NCBI RefSeq assembly: GCF_000158475.2
Contig: NZ_KI392031.1
Location: 526,287-590,286 of the forward strand
Origin: Oxalobacter paraformigenes
Lineage (GTDB): Bacteria; Pseudomonadota; Gammaproteobacteria; Burkholderiales; Burkholderiaceae_D
DNA: 64,000 bases
Direction: 5' to 3'
Part shown: piece after piece, positions 26,208 through 36,553 of the stretch
How positions within the stretch are numbered: the stretch's first letter is position 1
Layout of the letters: each line of letters opens with the position of its first letter
Notes under the pieces: model-generated
What the model was told of the DNA's origin: nothing
Seen by the model: only the letters and a program-made list of their open reading frames with translations
Database searches by the model: none
Program-made: the position numbers and the translations under genes

Positions 26208-28478
26208 TTACGGCGCTTTCAGGTGTTTTCTCAGGGCGCTCCGGATGTCTTCCATGCTGACGGGCTTGGTGACATAGCCGTCCATGCCTGCCGCGTATGC
26301 GTTTTCCACGTCTTCCATGAACGCGTTTGCCGACATGGCCACGATCGGGGCCGGAAAGCGGCCACTGGCCTGCTCGAATTGCCGTATCAGGCGGGTGGCT
26401 TCGTACCCATCCATTTCGGGCATCTGGATGTCCATGAAAACGAGGCTGTAATACCCTTCCGGCGCATGGCTGAAAAGCTGGAGCGCTTCCTTGCCGTTCC
26501 AGGCCATGTCGATCGTGGCGGCGCTGCAGTGCCGGATGAACTCGTTCGATATTTCCTGATTCATTTCATTGTCTTCGACCAGCAGAATGCGGCCTTGCAG
26601 CTCGGCGCCGGATTTTCCGGCCGGTTCGGCTTTCTGCGGCAGGGACTGGCCGCCGGTGATGATTTCGTGCATCACATGGTACAGTTGCGACTTGAAAAGC
26701 GGTTTGGCCAGGAAGGCGTTGACGCCGGCTTCTTTCGCTTCTTCCTCGATTTCCGTCCAGTCGTAGGCGGTCAGGATAATGATGGGCAATTCATTGCCCA
26801 CGATGCTCCGGATGCAACGGGTCGTTTCCAGCCCGTCCATTTCCGGCATTTTCCAGTCGATGATGACGGAGTGATAGTCCCGGTTGAGCCGGTGGGCGGT
26901 TTCGACCTTGCCGACGGCTTCCGCGCCGGAGAGCACCCATTCGCTGCGCATGCCGATTTCCTCCAGCATGGCACTGGTGTTTTCGCAGATGTCCCTGTCG
27001 TCGTCCACCACGAGAGAGCGCAGTTCCCGGAGAACGCTGAAATCGAACCGTTCGGCTTCTTTTTTTTGCAGTTTCAGGGGAAGGGTGACGGTAAAGGTCG
27101 TTCCCTTGCCCGGTTCGCTTTGCACGTCGATCTGGCCGTTCATCATGTCCACGATGTTTTTCGTGATGGCCATGCCGAGACCGGTGCCCTCTATCTTGCT
27201 GCCGGTTGCGGTTTTGGCGCGTTCGAACGGGTTGTAGATTTTTTTCAGGAAATCGCTGTCCATGCCGATACCGGTATCGCTGACAACGAACCGGTACGTG
27301 CCGTACCCCGGATATTGCGGCGGCAATTCGGTGATGGCCAGACGAATCCTGCCGCCTGCCGGCGTGAATTTCAGCGCGTTGCCCATGAGGTTCAGCAAGA
27401 TCTGGTTGACGCGCAGCGTGTCGCCGATGACTTTTTCATGGTCGATGCCCGACACGCTGATGTCCAGGTCCAGCCGGCGTGAGCTGGCTTGTTGCTGGAG
27501 GATGGTGAAAAGGCCGGCGACCAGTTCCGGCAAATCGAATTCCTCGTTGTTCAGGGCGATTTTCCCGCTTTCGATCTTGCTCATGTCCAGCACATCGTTG
27601 ATCAGGCCCAGCAGATGGCGGGAAGACGCCGATATCTTGCCGAGACAGTCGCGAATCCGGGACGGTTCGTGCAGGTGCAATGTGGCCAGCGTCGTCATGC
27701 CGATAATGGCGTTCATCGGCGTGCGGATGTCGTGCGACATGTTGAACAGGAACTGCGATTTGGCGGCATTGGCGTTCTGGGCGGATTCGAGCGCTTCCCG
27801 CAGCGCGTTTTGCATGGTTTCTTCCTGTTCGTTTTTTTTCTTCAGCAGGTACAAATAGATGAAGAGCGCCGCCATGACCGCCATAATGAGGAGGGTCGAG
27901 AAAAAGAACGTGCTGTTGCGGAAATCCTGCGACTGTTTCGCGAACTGGGCGAATTTCGTCTGGGAGCCGGCCAGTATGGACCCGGTGAGGCGATACATTT
28001 CCCCGATTTTGGGCGTGATGTTTTTCGCGATGAACGAGGCGGTATCCCTGGCGGTAAAACCGGGGTCGTCGCACAGGTCAAGCAGCTGGTCCTGTTCCTT
28101 TTTGAGGTCGGCATAAAGCTGGCGCAACATCGACACGTCTTCCGGCCGATAGGTATAGTTGCTCCGCATGAAATCCAGATTCGGGAGGATGGACGCGTCG
28201 ATATTTTTATAATGACGGCGCACGCTTTCCGTCATGCCGGGCGTGCGCGCATAGACCAGACGCTCCGGCAGGATGCCGAGCTGGGCCAGATCGGCGTTGA
28301 CCTTGCCTACCGCAACTGCAATGGGATAGGGATGGTCGCCGATGTTTTTTATCTGGTCGGTGATCCGGCTGGTGTTGACCAGGGTAAGGATATAGTAAAC
28401 GGCCAGCAGACAGGTCAGCATGACGGCAGTCCATGCCGACAGTTGCCTTGCGTTAAGCCGGGTTATCTTGTTCAGCAA
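26208..28478 (-). CDS. membrane hybrid sensor histidine kinase with two receivers
   Basis: I place the start at a TTG at 28478 because AAAGGAG lies ten bases upstream. The in-frame ATG at 28505 has no ribosome site, and the Shine-Dalgarno sequence would fall inside its coding sequence. This gives ~756 residues: one membrane helix near the N-terminus (AVMLTCLLAVYYILTLV), a ~170-residue periplasmic helical sensor region, a second helix (STLLIMAVMAALFIYLYLL), HisKA with MSHDIRTPMNAIIG (~248), HATPase_c with DTGIGM and GTGLGM, receiver 1 with VDDD and IIDWKMPEMDG (~540), and receiver 2 with VEDN and FMDIQMPEMDG (~682). Both receivers look functional. It is paralogous to the kinase at 22.6 kb in its C-terminal half. 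The ligand is unknown. Confidence 0.88.
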   Translation of the reverse strand: MLNKITRLNARQLSAWTAVMLTCLLAVYYILTLVNTSRITDQIKNIGDHPYPIAVAVGKVNADLAQLGILPERLVYARTPGMTESVRRHYKNIDASILPNLDFMRSNYTYRPEDVSMLRQLYADLKKEQDQLLDLCDDPGFTARDTASFIAKNITPKIGEMYRLTGSILAGSQTKFAQFAKQSQDFRNSTFFFSTLLIMAVMAALFIYLYLLKKKNEQEETMQNALREALESAQNANAAKSQFLFNMSHDIRTPMNAIIGMTTLATLHLHEPSRIRDCLGKISASSRHLLGLINDVLDMSKIESGKIALNNEEFDLPELVAGLFTILQQQASSRRLDLDISVSGIDHEKVIGDTLRVNQILLNLMGNALKFTPAGGRIRLAITELPPQYPGYGTYRFVVSDTGIGMDSDFLKKIYNPFERAKTATGSKIEGTGLGMAITKNIVDMMNGQIDVQSEPGKGTTFTVTLPLKLQKKEAERFDFSVLRELRSLVVDDDRDICENTSAMLEEIGMRSEWVLSGAEAVGKVETAHRLNRDYHSVIIDWKMPEMDGLETTRCIRSIVGNELPIIILTAYDWTEIEEEAKEAGVNAFLAKPLFKSQLYHVMHEIITGGQSLPQKAEPAGKSGAELQGRILLVEDNEMNQEISNEFIRHCSAATIDMAWNGKEALQLFSHAPEGYYSLVFMDIQMPEMDGYEATRLIRQFEQASGRFPAPIVAMSANAFMEDVENAYAAGMDGYVTKPVSMEDIRSALRKHLKAP

Positions 28479-28842
28479 AGGGATCGTTCTCCTTTCTGAA
28501 CGCATCCGGTTCGCCTGGTAAAAATATCGGTTGACCGTCCGGTTTTCTAAGGCTTTCCCTTCATGAAAGCCCGGCGCCGACAGGGCAAGACAGAAGACAG
28601 GGACCTTTTTTCCGGCTACCCGCCGGGAGAGGGCAGTCCGGAGAAAAATCCTGCGAAACGGTTTTTTTAAACAGGATGTGTTCAAATATTGTTGATTTTA
28701 CGTTGTCCGGCAATGGTTTGGCAATGAAAATATGGTTTGACGGCAAAAAATGCGGCACCGTCAAATGGCAACCCCCCTGTCCGGAACGGACAGGGAAGGC
28801 GGTTCGGGCAAATTGCCGGATAACCGGCAGGGGGCGGGAGAC
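28479..28842. other. upstream region of the second kinase
   Basis: The region holds no gene. It separates the kinase start from the end of the broken GGDEF gene on the same strand. The AT-rich patch at 28670-28740 is the likeliest promoter area. Confidence 0.45.
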
Positions 28843-30217
28843 TCAGCGGAGGTCGAGGCGGGTATCGGAGACGTCGATGGGAACGCCTGTTTGCGCCTCG
28901 GTCCATTGTTTGACGGCCACCCGGTTGACGGGACGGTTTTTCGCCTTTTCGGCCATCATTTTTTTGTCTGCCAGGGCGACCGGTTTGTTGATCGAGGTCT
29001 GGCCAATCGCATTGACCGGTCCGAACGACAGGAAAACCGGCATCGTGTCCGGCGTGGCGTTGTGAATGTCCATGACGGCACGGATCCTGTCGAGTACCTG
29101 ACGGGTGGCGGGTTTAGGGCACCGCAGCAGCAAAATGGTGAATTCGTCGCCGCCGGTGCGGGCGACGATATCGTTTGCGCGGGTGCCCTGCCGGCTCAGC
29201 GAGGCGGCGGTTTCAAGAGGGTGTCGCCTGCGGTGTGTCCCAGATTGTCGTTGATGAGTTTCAGGCCGTCCACGTCGCCGTAGATGATACTGGCGGGATA
29301 CTGTTCTGCGCGGTGACAGCCGCGAGTTGTTCGTCGAAATGGAAGCGGCTGTACAGCCCGGTCAGGGTATCGTGGTTGATCAGGTGGGCCAGCGATTCCT
29401 GGGTGTGGCGCAATTTGGTGATGTCGGTGTGCAGGCCGACGATCCGCTCGGCTTTTCCGTTTTTATCGCGCCGGGTGGCCTTGCCGCGCCCCAGTATCCA
29501 CTTGTAATCGCCGCTGGCTGTCCTGAACCGGTAAATGCATTCGAACATATCGCCCAGTTCGGGGGATTCGATGAATTCGAACTGTTTTTGGACGGTGGCG
29601 TTCAGGTCGTCCGGATGCACGCGTTCGATCCAGCTTTCGACCCGTTGCGGAAATTCGTCCGGCGTGTAACCGCACATGGCGATATAGCGGGAGCTGAAAT
29701 ACACTTCGCCGGTGGCGGGCGTCCAGTCCCGGATGCCGTCGCGCGCCGCTTCCAGCGCGAAGCGCATGCGGTCGTGGGCGACGGCAAGTTTTCGGACGAT
29801 GGATTCGGGCGTTTCCGTGCCGATGTGGATGCCGACGAGCCGTATCGCCCGGCCGTCGCCGTCGCGGCAGACGACGAAACCGCGCGAGAGAAGCCGCAGG
29901 TAGTCGCCTTTTGCCGTTTTCAGCCGGAAACGGGTTTCAAAAGATTCGCCCGCGTCGGGTGTTTCGATGATTTGCATCTGCTAATGGAAATTAAGCGTCC
30001 AGTCTTCCGGATGAATGAGATTTTCCCAGGTCGTGATATGGTAGGGGAACTGCCCGGGCGCGTAGCCGAGCATGGTGAGATAGGTCTTGTTGAAGTAAAG
30101 CGTGTGCGTGTACGGTTCCCACAGCCAGATGCCGTAATCGGCTTTCAGGAGACCGTTAAAGAGCGGGAAAATGTCTTCCCCGTTTTCGGAAACGACGGCA
30201 TCGGGGTTGAAAAACAT
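28843..30217 (-). pseudogene. degraded PAS-PAS-GGDEF diguanylate cyclase gene
   Basis: Three minus-strand frames join into one protein: a PAS segment (GYAPGQFPYH, HPEDW), a second PAS/PAC (GYTPDEFPQR, HPDDL, YKWILGRG) and a GGDEF domain (DTLTGLYSR, then YGDVDGLKLIND, ARTGGDEF at 29140-29154, and a C-terminal GVPIDVSDTR). Three lesions separate the parts: a TAG stop at 29981-29983 in place of a glutamine- or glutamate-like codon, one missing base near 29291-29297, and another near 29212-29222. The catalytic GGDEF signature itself is intact. As it stands the gene cannot give the full cyclase. Sequencing error could explain one lesion but is unlikely to explain all three. The start used, ATG 30217, is approximate. 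Confidence 0.8.
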
Positions 30218-30563
30218 GGGCTGAAGGGGTTTCCGGATGAAAGCGAAATTTGTCTGTTGTAGCAGCGTTTTAAACGATGTGTTAAAAGGCCGGGCGCTCC
30301 CGGCGCGGACTTGAAGGAGCTTCCCCGACGGGAAGCCTTGGCCTCGCCGGGTGCGCTGTCCGGATACGGCGTTTTGGGAACCGTTTTCCTGCGGGCAGGA
30401 TGCCGGAAACGCCAGCGGCCGGGCAGGCAATGGAAAGACGCTTGCCAAAGCGGCTTTTGCCGGACCGGCAGGGAAAACCGCGGTTCCGGAGCCGGCCCGT
30501 CTTTTCGGTTCAGACTGTTTTTTCGGGCAGGCCGGGGCGTTTCTGTCCGTGAAACGGTGCCGT
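30218..30563. other. upstream region of the degraded cyclase gene
   Basis: A minus-strand frame continues through here to 30592, but it is Arg/Pro-rich and overlaps the rhodanese gene, so I treat it as noncoding. I see no other feature. Confidence 0.45.
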
Positions 30564-30977
30564 TTACAGAAATTCGTACTTCCCGCCGGCATGATAGACG
30601 GGTGTGCCTTGCAGGTACCAGAGATTGTCTTTTTGCGGACGGGCTTTCCGGATGATGTCGTAGGCTATGCCGGCGCGCCGTCCGGTGCGGCAGACGATCA
30701 GCACGGGGCCGTCGGGAATGTTGTCGAGATTTTGGGGCATGACGTCAACCGGGATCAGTTTGGCGCCGGGAATGTGGCCGCGGGCGTATTCTTCAGGCGT
30801 GCGCACGTCGATGATGGTCAGCCTTTTGCCCTCTGAATGGATCAGCGCTATCGCTTTTTCCGGAAGGAGCGGGCCGGATCGCGGCAGGGAACCGGCGGCA
30901 CAGGCGAAGCCGGAAAAACCGACAAACAGGGCGATCAGCAAGGCAGAAAGCCAGTGGCGGGAAAGGGAACGTTGCAT
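30564..30977 (-). CDS. exported rhodanese-domain protein
   Basis: The protein has 137 residues. A signal peptide (LSALLIALFVGFSGFACAAG) is followed by a single rhodanese domain with IIDVRTPEEYARGHIPGA and the active-site loop CRTGRRAG (C96). It would act in the periplasm as a sulfurtransferase or thiol carrier, with the cysteine forming a persulfide. Single-domain exported rhodaneses of this size are common, and the physiological acceptor is usually unknown. It has no obvious operon partner: the next gene on the same strand begins 100 bp upstream. Confidence 0.88.
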   Translation of the reverse strand: MQRSLSRHWLSALLIALFVGFSGFACAAGSLPRSGPLLPEKAIALIHSEGKRLTIIDVRTPEEYARGHIPGAKLIPVDVMPQNLDNIPDGPVLIVCRTGRRAGIAYDIIRKARPQKDNLWYLQGTPVYHAGGKYEFL

Positions 30978-31079
30978 GAAATCTCCGGATTGAAAAGAGG
31001 GAAAACAGGTTTGGGGTGGTTTGGAACGCTTATTGTAACGGCATCCGGAAGAAATGGCTTGCCGTCAACGCAAGACAGG

Positions 31080-31691
31080 TCAGTCGTCTTCCCGGACGGC
31101 TTGCCGTTCCGGCAGGCCGTCCGGATAGATGAAGTAGCCGATCATGTGCCAGGTTTCCTGCGTGAGGAAGGAAATTTTGGCTTTCAGGCTGGCGTAGCGG
31201 GTCGAGGGCGTGGGCGAGGACCAGGCGGTCATGCCGATGTCGCCGGCAATGTGCATGGCGCGTTTCATATGGATGGGATCGCTGACGATGAGGGCGGTGG
31301 AAAGGCCGTTTGCCTGCATGATGGCTTTTGCGTTCAACAGGTTTTCCCGCGTGGTCTGGGACGCTTCCTCAATCAGGATGTCGTTTTCGGGAATGGCGTG
31401 CGAGAGCGCGTAGCGGCGGGCGACGAACGCTTCGGAATACGGCGCGTTTTTCGATTTGCCGCCGGTCAGGATCAGTTTTCTGACGTAGCCGTTTTCGTAA
31501 AGCCACAGGCCGTGCCGGATCCGCTCCTCGAAGACAGGGGAGGGGCGCTTGTACCAGGCGGCCGCGCCTAAAATGATGGCGGCGTCCGCCGTTTTTTTCT
31601 GATCGACTGTCGAAAAGAGGGCAATCGAGCAAAAGATGTAGGCAACAAACAGAAAGGCGGCGATAACGAGAATCCTCAAGCTTTTCTTCAT
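31080..31691 (-). CDS. YdcF/DUF218-family membrane-anchored protein
   Basis: The protein has 203 residues. One N-terminal membrane helix (LRILVIAAFLFVAYIFCSIALF) anchors a DUF218 domain with AIILGAA, LILTGGKSKN, ASQTTRENLLNA and ALIVSDPIHMKRA, the usual motif order for YdcF/SanA/ElyC-like proteins. Members affect cell-envelope integrity and some bind S-adenosylmethionine, but the reaction is not established. The length is typical. It stands alone between gene-free gaps. Confidence 0.85.
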   Translation of the reverse strand: MKKSLRILVIAAFLFVAYIFCSIALFSTVDQKKTADAAIILGAAAWYKRPSPVFEERIRHGLWLYENGYVRKLILTGGKSKNAPYSEAFVARRYALSHAIPENDILIEEASQTTRENLLNAKAIMQANGLSTALIVSDPIHMKRAMHIAGDIGMTAWSSPTPSTRYASLKAKISFLTQETWHMIGYFIYPDGLPERQAVREDD

Positions 31692-32183
31692 GCCGCTATT
31701 GTACCTCCACCCCCTGCCATCGTGTAGGACGGCCGGCAGGGGGAACGTTTGGGGAAAAGCGGATCGGGCATGTTTTCGGCAAGCGGCCGGGAATGCGGGA
31801 CGCGCCCTGGCGTTTTGTCCCGTTTCCGGGGCGGCCGCTCAATCCGGGTGCAGTGCGGAATCCGCCGGCGCTCTTGCCGGACGCGAGACGGGCAGCCATG
31901 CGGGTTTTGCCGTGAAGCAGGCCGGGGCCGGGCCAAAAAGGTGGCGCGGGGCGTTTCGCGCGTCCTGAATGGCTGGCCGGAAAAGGCGGCGTGTTCTTTG
32001 CCCTTTGACGGCGCGTCTTTGCCGGACACGGGATGAGGCACGGCATGGCTTTTCCGGAGGCGAAAAAGGGATTGTGTCCGGTCGGGCGCGACAGGAAGGC
32101 GGCCGGAAAAACGGGGGATCTGGCGGCCGGCCGCCTGCCGGTTCGCGCGGTTTCCGGGAGGGCTGCCGGGCGGCGATGGCCGG
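31692..32183. other. gene-free interval
   Basis: About 490 bp, GC-rich, with frames of Arg/Pro-rich composition only. I see no feature I can support. Confidence 0.5.
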
Positions 32184-32471
32184 TCAGGGCGCTTGTTTTC
32201 GCCCGCCTTCCATGATGAAAACCCGTTCTTCGCCGGTGTCTTTGTCATAGACCTCGATTTTCACGTCTTTTCCATGACTGGAAATGCGGTCGATTTCCAC
32301 TTCGTGATATTCCTCCTTGCCCTGGTCGAAGATTTCGACGGTATGGCCTTTTTTGACCTTGACGAGTCTGGAGGTGATGGCGATGGGGGTGCCGGTTTTC
32401 TCCTCGACGCCGTCCCAGGCAAACGCGGCGGTGAGGGGAAAGAGCAGCAGCAGGGCAAACCGTTTTTTCAT
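32184..32471 (-). CDS. small exported protein, DUF5334-like
   Basis: The protein has 95 residues. A signal peptide (MKKRFALLLLFPLTAAFA) is followed by WDGVEEKTGTPIAI and a small beta-rich domain with VEIFDQG and YHEVEIDRI. The pattern AWDG...VEIxDxG...YHxVEI resembles the DUF5334 group of exported proteins of unknown function. The assignment is from memory of the pattern. It is a monocistronic gene with ~950 bp of empty sequence upstream. Confidence 0.75.
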   Translation of the reverse strand: MKKRFALLLLFPLTAAFAWDGVEEKTGTPIAITSRLVKVKKGHTVEIFDQGKEEYHEVEIDRISSHGKDVKIEVYDKDTGEERVFIMEGGRKQAP

Positions 32472-33417
32472 GGCCTTGAAAGGGGAGTGGGGTTTTCAGG
32501 ATATCCGGCCTGTTTTGGATACGGATTTGCCTCAATGATAGCAGCAGACCCGGCATTTTTCAGCATCGGACTGAAGGGGAGGTCGGAACACCGGCTCATG
32601 GGAGTGTCGGCTCCGGCCCGCCGGAACGGGATTGCCAAGGCGGCCGGCATTTCCGAAAAGAGAAGCGGGGCGGCGTTCTCCGCCTTGCGCCGGAAAGGAC
32701 GAAACGGAAAAGCCTTCCCGCCCGGGCAGCCTGCGCCGGGCGGGGGCATAAAGAACGCGGCGGGATGGTTTTCGCGCCGGGGCGGGGAGAAGGGCAATAC
32801 CGGCCAGCCGTTTTGCGAGGGCCGGCCTGTCGTGGCGGGTGAAGGAGGGGGTGTTCAGGGTTCAGCCTGTGCCGGTAACACGCGGTTTGCTGGCAGGGAT
32901 AACGGTAATGTTACCGCCGGTATCGACAGGCGGGGTAAATTCCGGTTGGGGCTTGCCAGTGTCTGTTAGGCGCCGGGCAGGAAAAGATGACGCTGGCGAA
33001 ATGCCGCGCGCGTCCGGAAACGGGCGAAGCGGCCGCCCTGTTTGCCGATCCCGGTTTTGCCCGTTTGGCAGGGCAGATGGCGTTTGCGGGCGGCAGGCTT
33101 GCCGTGACGTTTGCCTGACGGGAGAACGGAGTCCGGTTTCTTCCGTGAATGCCTTGCCGTTTGCCGGCCTGCCGGGAAGCGGACTGTCCGGGCCGGTTCC
33201 CTGCCGCGCCAGCTGCCGGATTGTCGCTGTCCGGCTGGAAAACCCCTGAAAGAGCGAGGGAGTCCGGCAAGCCCGGCATGGCGCGGCGTTTCTGCCGCGA
33301 CAGAAGAAAGGGCGGGAAGAGGACGGAAAAAGGACAGAAAGGCGCGAAAAAGAAGTGAAACAGAGCGAAAAAGAGAAACGGGACGAAAAGGCGGAATAAA
33401 GACGGAAAAGACCGCCT
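32472..33417. other. long gene-free interval
   Basis: About 950 bp without a credible coding region. The right end (33240-33410) is a strongly purine-biased plus strand rich in GAAA and GGAC words. There is no hairpin or repeat of note. Confidence 0.5.
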
Positions 33418-34692
33418 TTATTCCGGCCGGATTGGTTTTTTCACGGCGCCGTTTTCAACGACAGCGTACATGAGGCGGCCGTCAAAGACGCCGTCCCTGT
33501 CCTGAAATCCGAGTGTCGCGGTAAAACGGATGTTGCCGTTTTCGTTGTCTTCCGTTTGGATATCCAGAGACTGCAAGCGGATTTTGCCGGCCCATTTTTC
33601 CGGTGATACCGGCGGGAGTCCGGCGTTTTTCCGCCAGAGGTTGGCGGAATCGGCGAGGCCTTCGGCTATCCGGTGCTGCCAGATTTTCAGGCCGTCTTCT
33701 TCCATCTCGCGGAGATGGCGGCCGATGGCGGACAAATGCCTTTTTATTCCTTCTTCATGCGGGCACGGGACTTTCACGGGCTTTTTGGCGCCCGCTTCCC
33801 GGATGAGTTCGATGGCTTTTTCCAGATAGCGGATTTTTTCGTCCAGATCGATTCGCGGGTTTTCCCAGAGCGTTTCCAGTATGGTCAGGCGTTCTTCAAG
33901 CGGCTTGCCGGGAAGGACGGCGGATCGTTCCAGATGTTCCTGCGTCTCGCGCTCTTCCCGCGTCATGTCGGGTTCGATGCCGTAGAGCCGGTTTCCTCCC
34001 TCGATCATCCGGTCGGTCAGATCGTCGAGCAAATGCGCCAGTTCGTGCACTTCCCGCGGGAGACCGATTCCGTTTTTTTCCGCTTTTTCTTCCACGATCC
34101 GGACAAGTTGCAGGATTTTGGCCAGCACGACCGTAAACTGCGTGTCGTCCCGCATCAGTTCGCCGGGCAACTGCATGGCTTGCAGCAAATCGTGGAGTTC
34201 GATGAGGGACGCATTGACCTGCCGGCATTTCGCCGGAAGATCAATGCCGGGGTTGTTCCATATTGTGGCCGCTTTCCGGAACGCCCCGATAAAACTGTGC
34301 GGGTCGATATAGTCCCAGTACCGGCGTTCCAGCGCGTCGTCCGCGGGCGGAGGCAGCCTGGCCTTCAGCGCTTTCAGGCGGGTTTGCAGGGTTTTTATAT
34401 AGTGTTTTTGCGCCGGGGAAAGCGGAGCGCTTCGTGTACGTTTCGGCGGGGTTTGCGGCACGGCAGGCGAGGCGGCGGACGTTTCGGGCGAGGCGATGGC
34501 AAGCGAAAAGGCAATCCTTTTTCGCCAGACGGTCGCTTTTGTTTCCGGCGGCGTCTTGTAGCCCCGGAACCGGAAAGTGACCCCGTCGGGCTGGAAAACC
34601 GTGTGTTCTTCCAGCGTCAGCCGGGAAAGCCCGGCTATTTTGTCGGCGGGACGAAATGCCCAGCTTTTTTCCCTGCTCTGTTTGCTTGTCAT
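33418..34692 (-). CDS. uncharacterised ~424-residue helical protein
   Basis: The start is the ATG at 34692. A longer frame adds only low-complexity residues and no start signal. There is no signal peptide or membrane segment. Residues ~25-75 form a beta-rich opening, a Pro/Thr-rich linker follows, and ~85-350 are almost entirely alpha-helical with Leu/Glu/Arg heptad-like patterns (EKIRYLEKAIELIREA). A short C-terminal beta segment has LGFQDRDGVFDGRLMY. I recognise no family. Charged helical proteins of this kind can be scaffolds or phage/effector-related, but nothing adjacent supports a specific role. It lies between two large gene-free gaps. Confidence 0.6.
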   Translation of the reverse strand: MTSKQSREKSWAFRPADKIAGLSRLTLEEHTVFQPDGVTFRFRGYKTPPETKATVWRKRIAFSLAIASPETSAASPAVPQTPPKRTRSAPLSPAQKHYIKTLQTRLKALKARLPPPADDALERRYWDYIDPHSFIGAFRKAATIWNNPGIDLPAKCRQVNASLIELHDLLQAMQLPGELMRDDTQFTVVLAKILQLVRIVEEKAEKNGIGLPREVHELAHLLDDLTDRMIEGGNRLYGIEPDMTREERETQEHLERSAVLPGKPLEERLTILETLWENPRIDLDEKIRYLEKAIELIREAGAKKPVKVPCPHEEGIKRHLSAIGRHLREMEEDGLKIWQHRIAEGLADSANLWRKNAGLPPVSPEKWAGKIRLQSLDIQTEDNENGNIRFTATLGFQDRDGVFDGRLMYAVVENGAVKKPIRPE

Positions 34693-35842
34693 GATGTCGG
34701 TCGCTTGTGTTTGCCGCTTGCCGGAAAAGGAAAACGCCCCTTCATCGCCTTTTTCCGGAAATCGCGGCGGCGCCGGGCCGGTACGGTCTGTTTTCCCGGA
34801 AAAAACGGCTCTGGCGGAAAACCGGAACGGTTTCGCTTTCGCCTGTCTGGCCAAACGGACTGAACCTTTTTATACGGACAGTAACATAAATGCAGGCAAA
34901 AGAAAAAACATCTTTTCGCTCCTTTTGCTTTTTTCAGGGTTTGCGGCCAGAGAGAGGCAAAACGCGATTGACAGGAAGGGCTATCCCTTTGCCGCTACGG
35001 TCGCCGGCCGGGACGTCCGCCGTCCTGCCCGTTTGTCCTGTGTCTGTGCCACTGCGCTCCCTGCGACGCCCCGTCCGGCCGGGGGCGGCCGATGCCGTAA
35101 AGGGCCGAGGCGGATTCAGCGGAAAAGCGGATGGACGCAGGGCAAAAGGCGGCTGATCCGGATACAGGCAGGGAGCCTCCGATCCGGCGGCATTCCAATC
35201 CGGAGGGGAAAAAGGCCTTGTCGCGCCTGTCGGGGAAGGAAGACAAACTGTTTTCCGGTTCGGGGAACAGGGCGGTTCGGGCGGCCAGCCTTTAAAGCGG
35301 GCACTTTACCGGATATGGACAGGGTTTTCGGCCTCGACCGTTTTCGCCGGCGGTCTGGCAGCGGGCAGGGTGACATGAGGTAAGGCGATACGGTTTTCCG
35401 CCTGTCCCCTCCGTTACGGCAAGCGCGCCAGTGCCGTTTCGGGTTGGGCCGGTTCCCGGAAACAGGGGCTTCGCGCATTCAAGGGACGTGGCCTGTCGCA
35501 TCGGCCTGTTTGCGGTATGGCTGTGTTTTCATCTGCGCGCCCGCAAGGGAGGCGACGGTGTCTTCGGGAAGCCCGATATACCGGGCTTTTCAGGGGCCGG
35601 ATTCGGGAACCGCGCCATGTTTGACGCCAAAGGAAGCGGTTTTTCCGAACGGTTCGGTTTTTACAGCGTTTTTCAGGAACTGGCCCGTGCGGACGCCTCA
35701 CCGGGGAGGGCCTCTGGGCCCGGGACGCCCGCGTTTTCTGCCCGGCAGGGCGATGAAGGAAGGGGGCGGCGGTTTTCAGGCAGGGAAAACCGAAACGGTT
35801 CCGGATTGGCCGGAACCCCGGGAAGAGGGAAAGGAACGGCCC
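34693..35842. other. long gene-free interval
   Basis: About 1150 bp on which I can place no gene. Frames in all directions are Arg/Pro/Gly-rich and lack start signals. It may hold decayed genes beyond recognition. Confidence 0.5.
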
Positions 35843-36397
35843 CTATTTCCGGACGCCGGTTTTTCCGGTTTTGGTTGCGGCGTCCGTCGGGGGTTCCTTG
35901 CGGAAATTCCGGTTTCTCAGTTTGCGCAGCAGGAAATACTGGACGATCCACATGACAAGGATCAGGACGGCGGTGCCGAGAAACATGACCTTGCGCAGGA
36001 AGGCCCGGTCTTCGGCTTCTTTCGGGTCTTCGGCGACGGTCGCTTTTTCGTATGCCGGGGCTGGCTGCGCTTCTTTTTCACTGCCCGTCCTGTTGCCGGC
36101 AAGGGGCGGGGCGGCTGGCGTGGCGGTGTTTTTGCCGTTGGCGGACGCGTCGCGGTCGGTCATGGCGACAGCCGGGGTCTTGTCGGCGTATAGCGTGTCC
36201 AGCGCCCTGATGGCTTCTTCGTGGCCTTCTCTGGCGGCTTTTTCAAGGTAGGGAATGGCGTCCTGGTATTTTTTCGCCTGATACAGTTCCAGTCCCCGCG
36301 ACAGGTCGTCGGCATGCGCCAGATGAACCGGGGCAATGATGGCGAAGGTCAGGGAGAGCAGGAGGCAGAACAGGAACGGCAGTGTTTTTTTCGGCAT
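35843..36397 (-). CDS. exported protein with one Sel1-like repeat and a C-terminal membrane helix
   Basis: The protein has 184 residues from the ATG at 36397. A signal peptide (LPFLFCLLLSLTFAIIAP, then HLAHADD) is followed by one Sel1/TPR-like unit (GLELYQAKKYQDAIPYLEKA), an Ala/Pro/Thr-rich linker and a C-terminal membrane helix (VMFLGTAVLILVMWIVQYFLL) with a basic tail. The mature protein would face the periplasm, anchored by its C-terminus. Function is unknown. The repeat unit is related to those of the larger Sel1 proteins in the window. Confidence 0.72.
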   Translation of the reverse strand: MPKKTLPFLFCLLLSLTFAIIAPVHLAHADDLSRGLELYQAKKYQDAIPYLEKAAREGHEEAIRALDTLYADKTPAVAMTDRDASANGKNTATPAAPPLAGNRTGSEKEAQPAPAYEKATVAEDPKEAEDRAFLRKVMFLGTAVLILVMWIVQYFLLRKLRNRNFRKEPPTDAATKTGKTGVRK

Positions 36398-36553
36398 GAT
36401 AAGGTTTCGTTGCAAGGCAAAAGGCAGGCTGCCGCCCGGGCGACAGCCTTGCAAGGCTTTATTCTAGCAAAGTTATGCGGCCGTAAACAGGGGACAGGCC
36501 GAAACGCCGCCCCTTTTGCGGGACGGGGCGGAAAGGGGATCTCTCCTGCCCGC

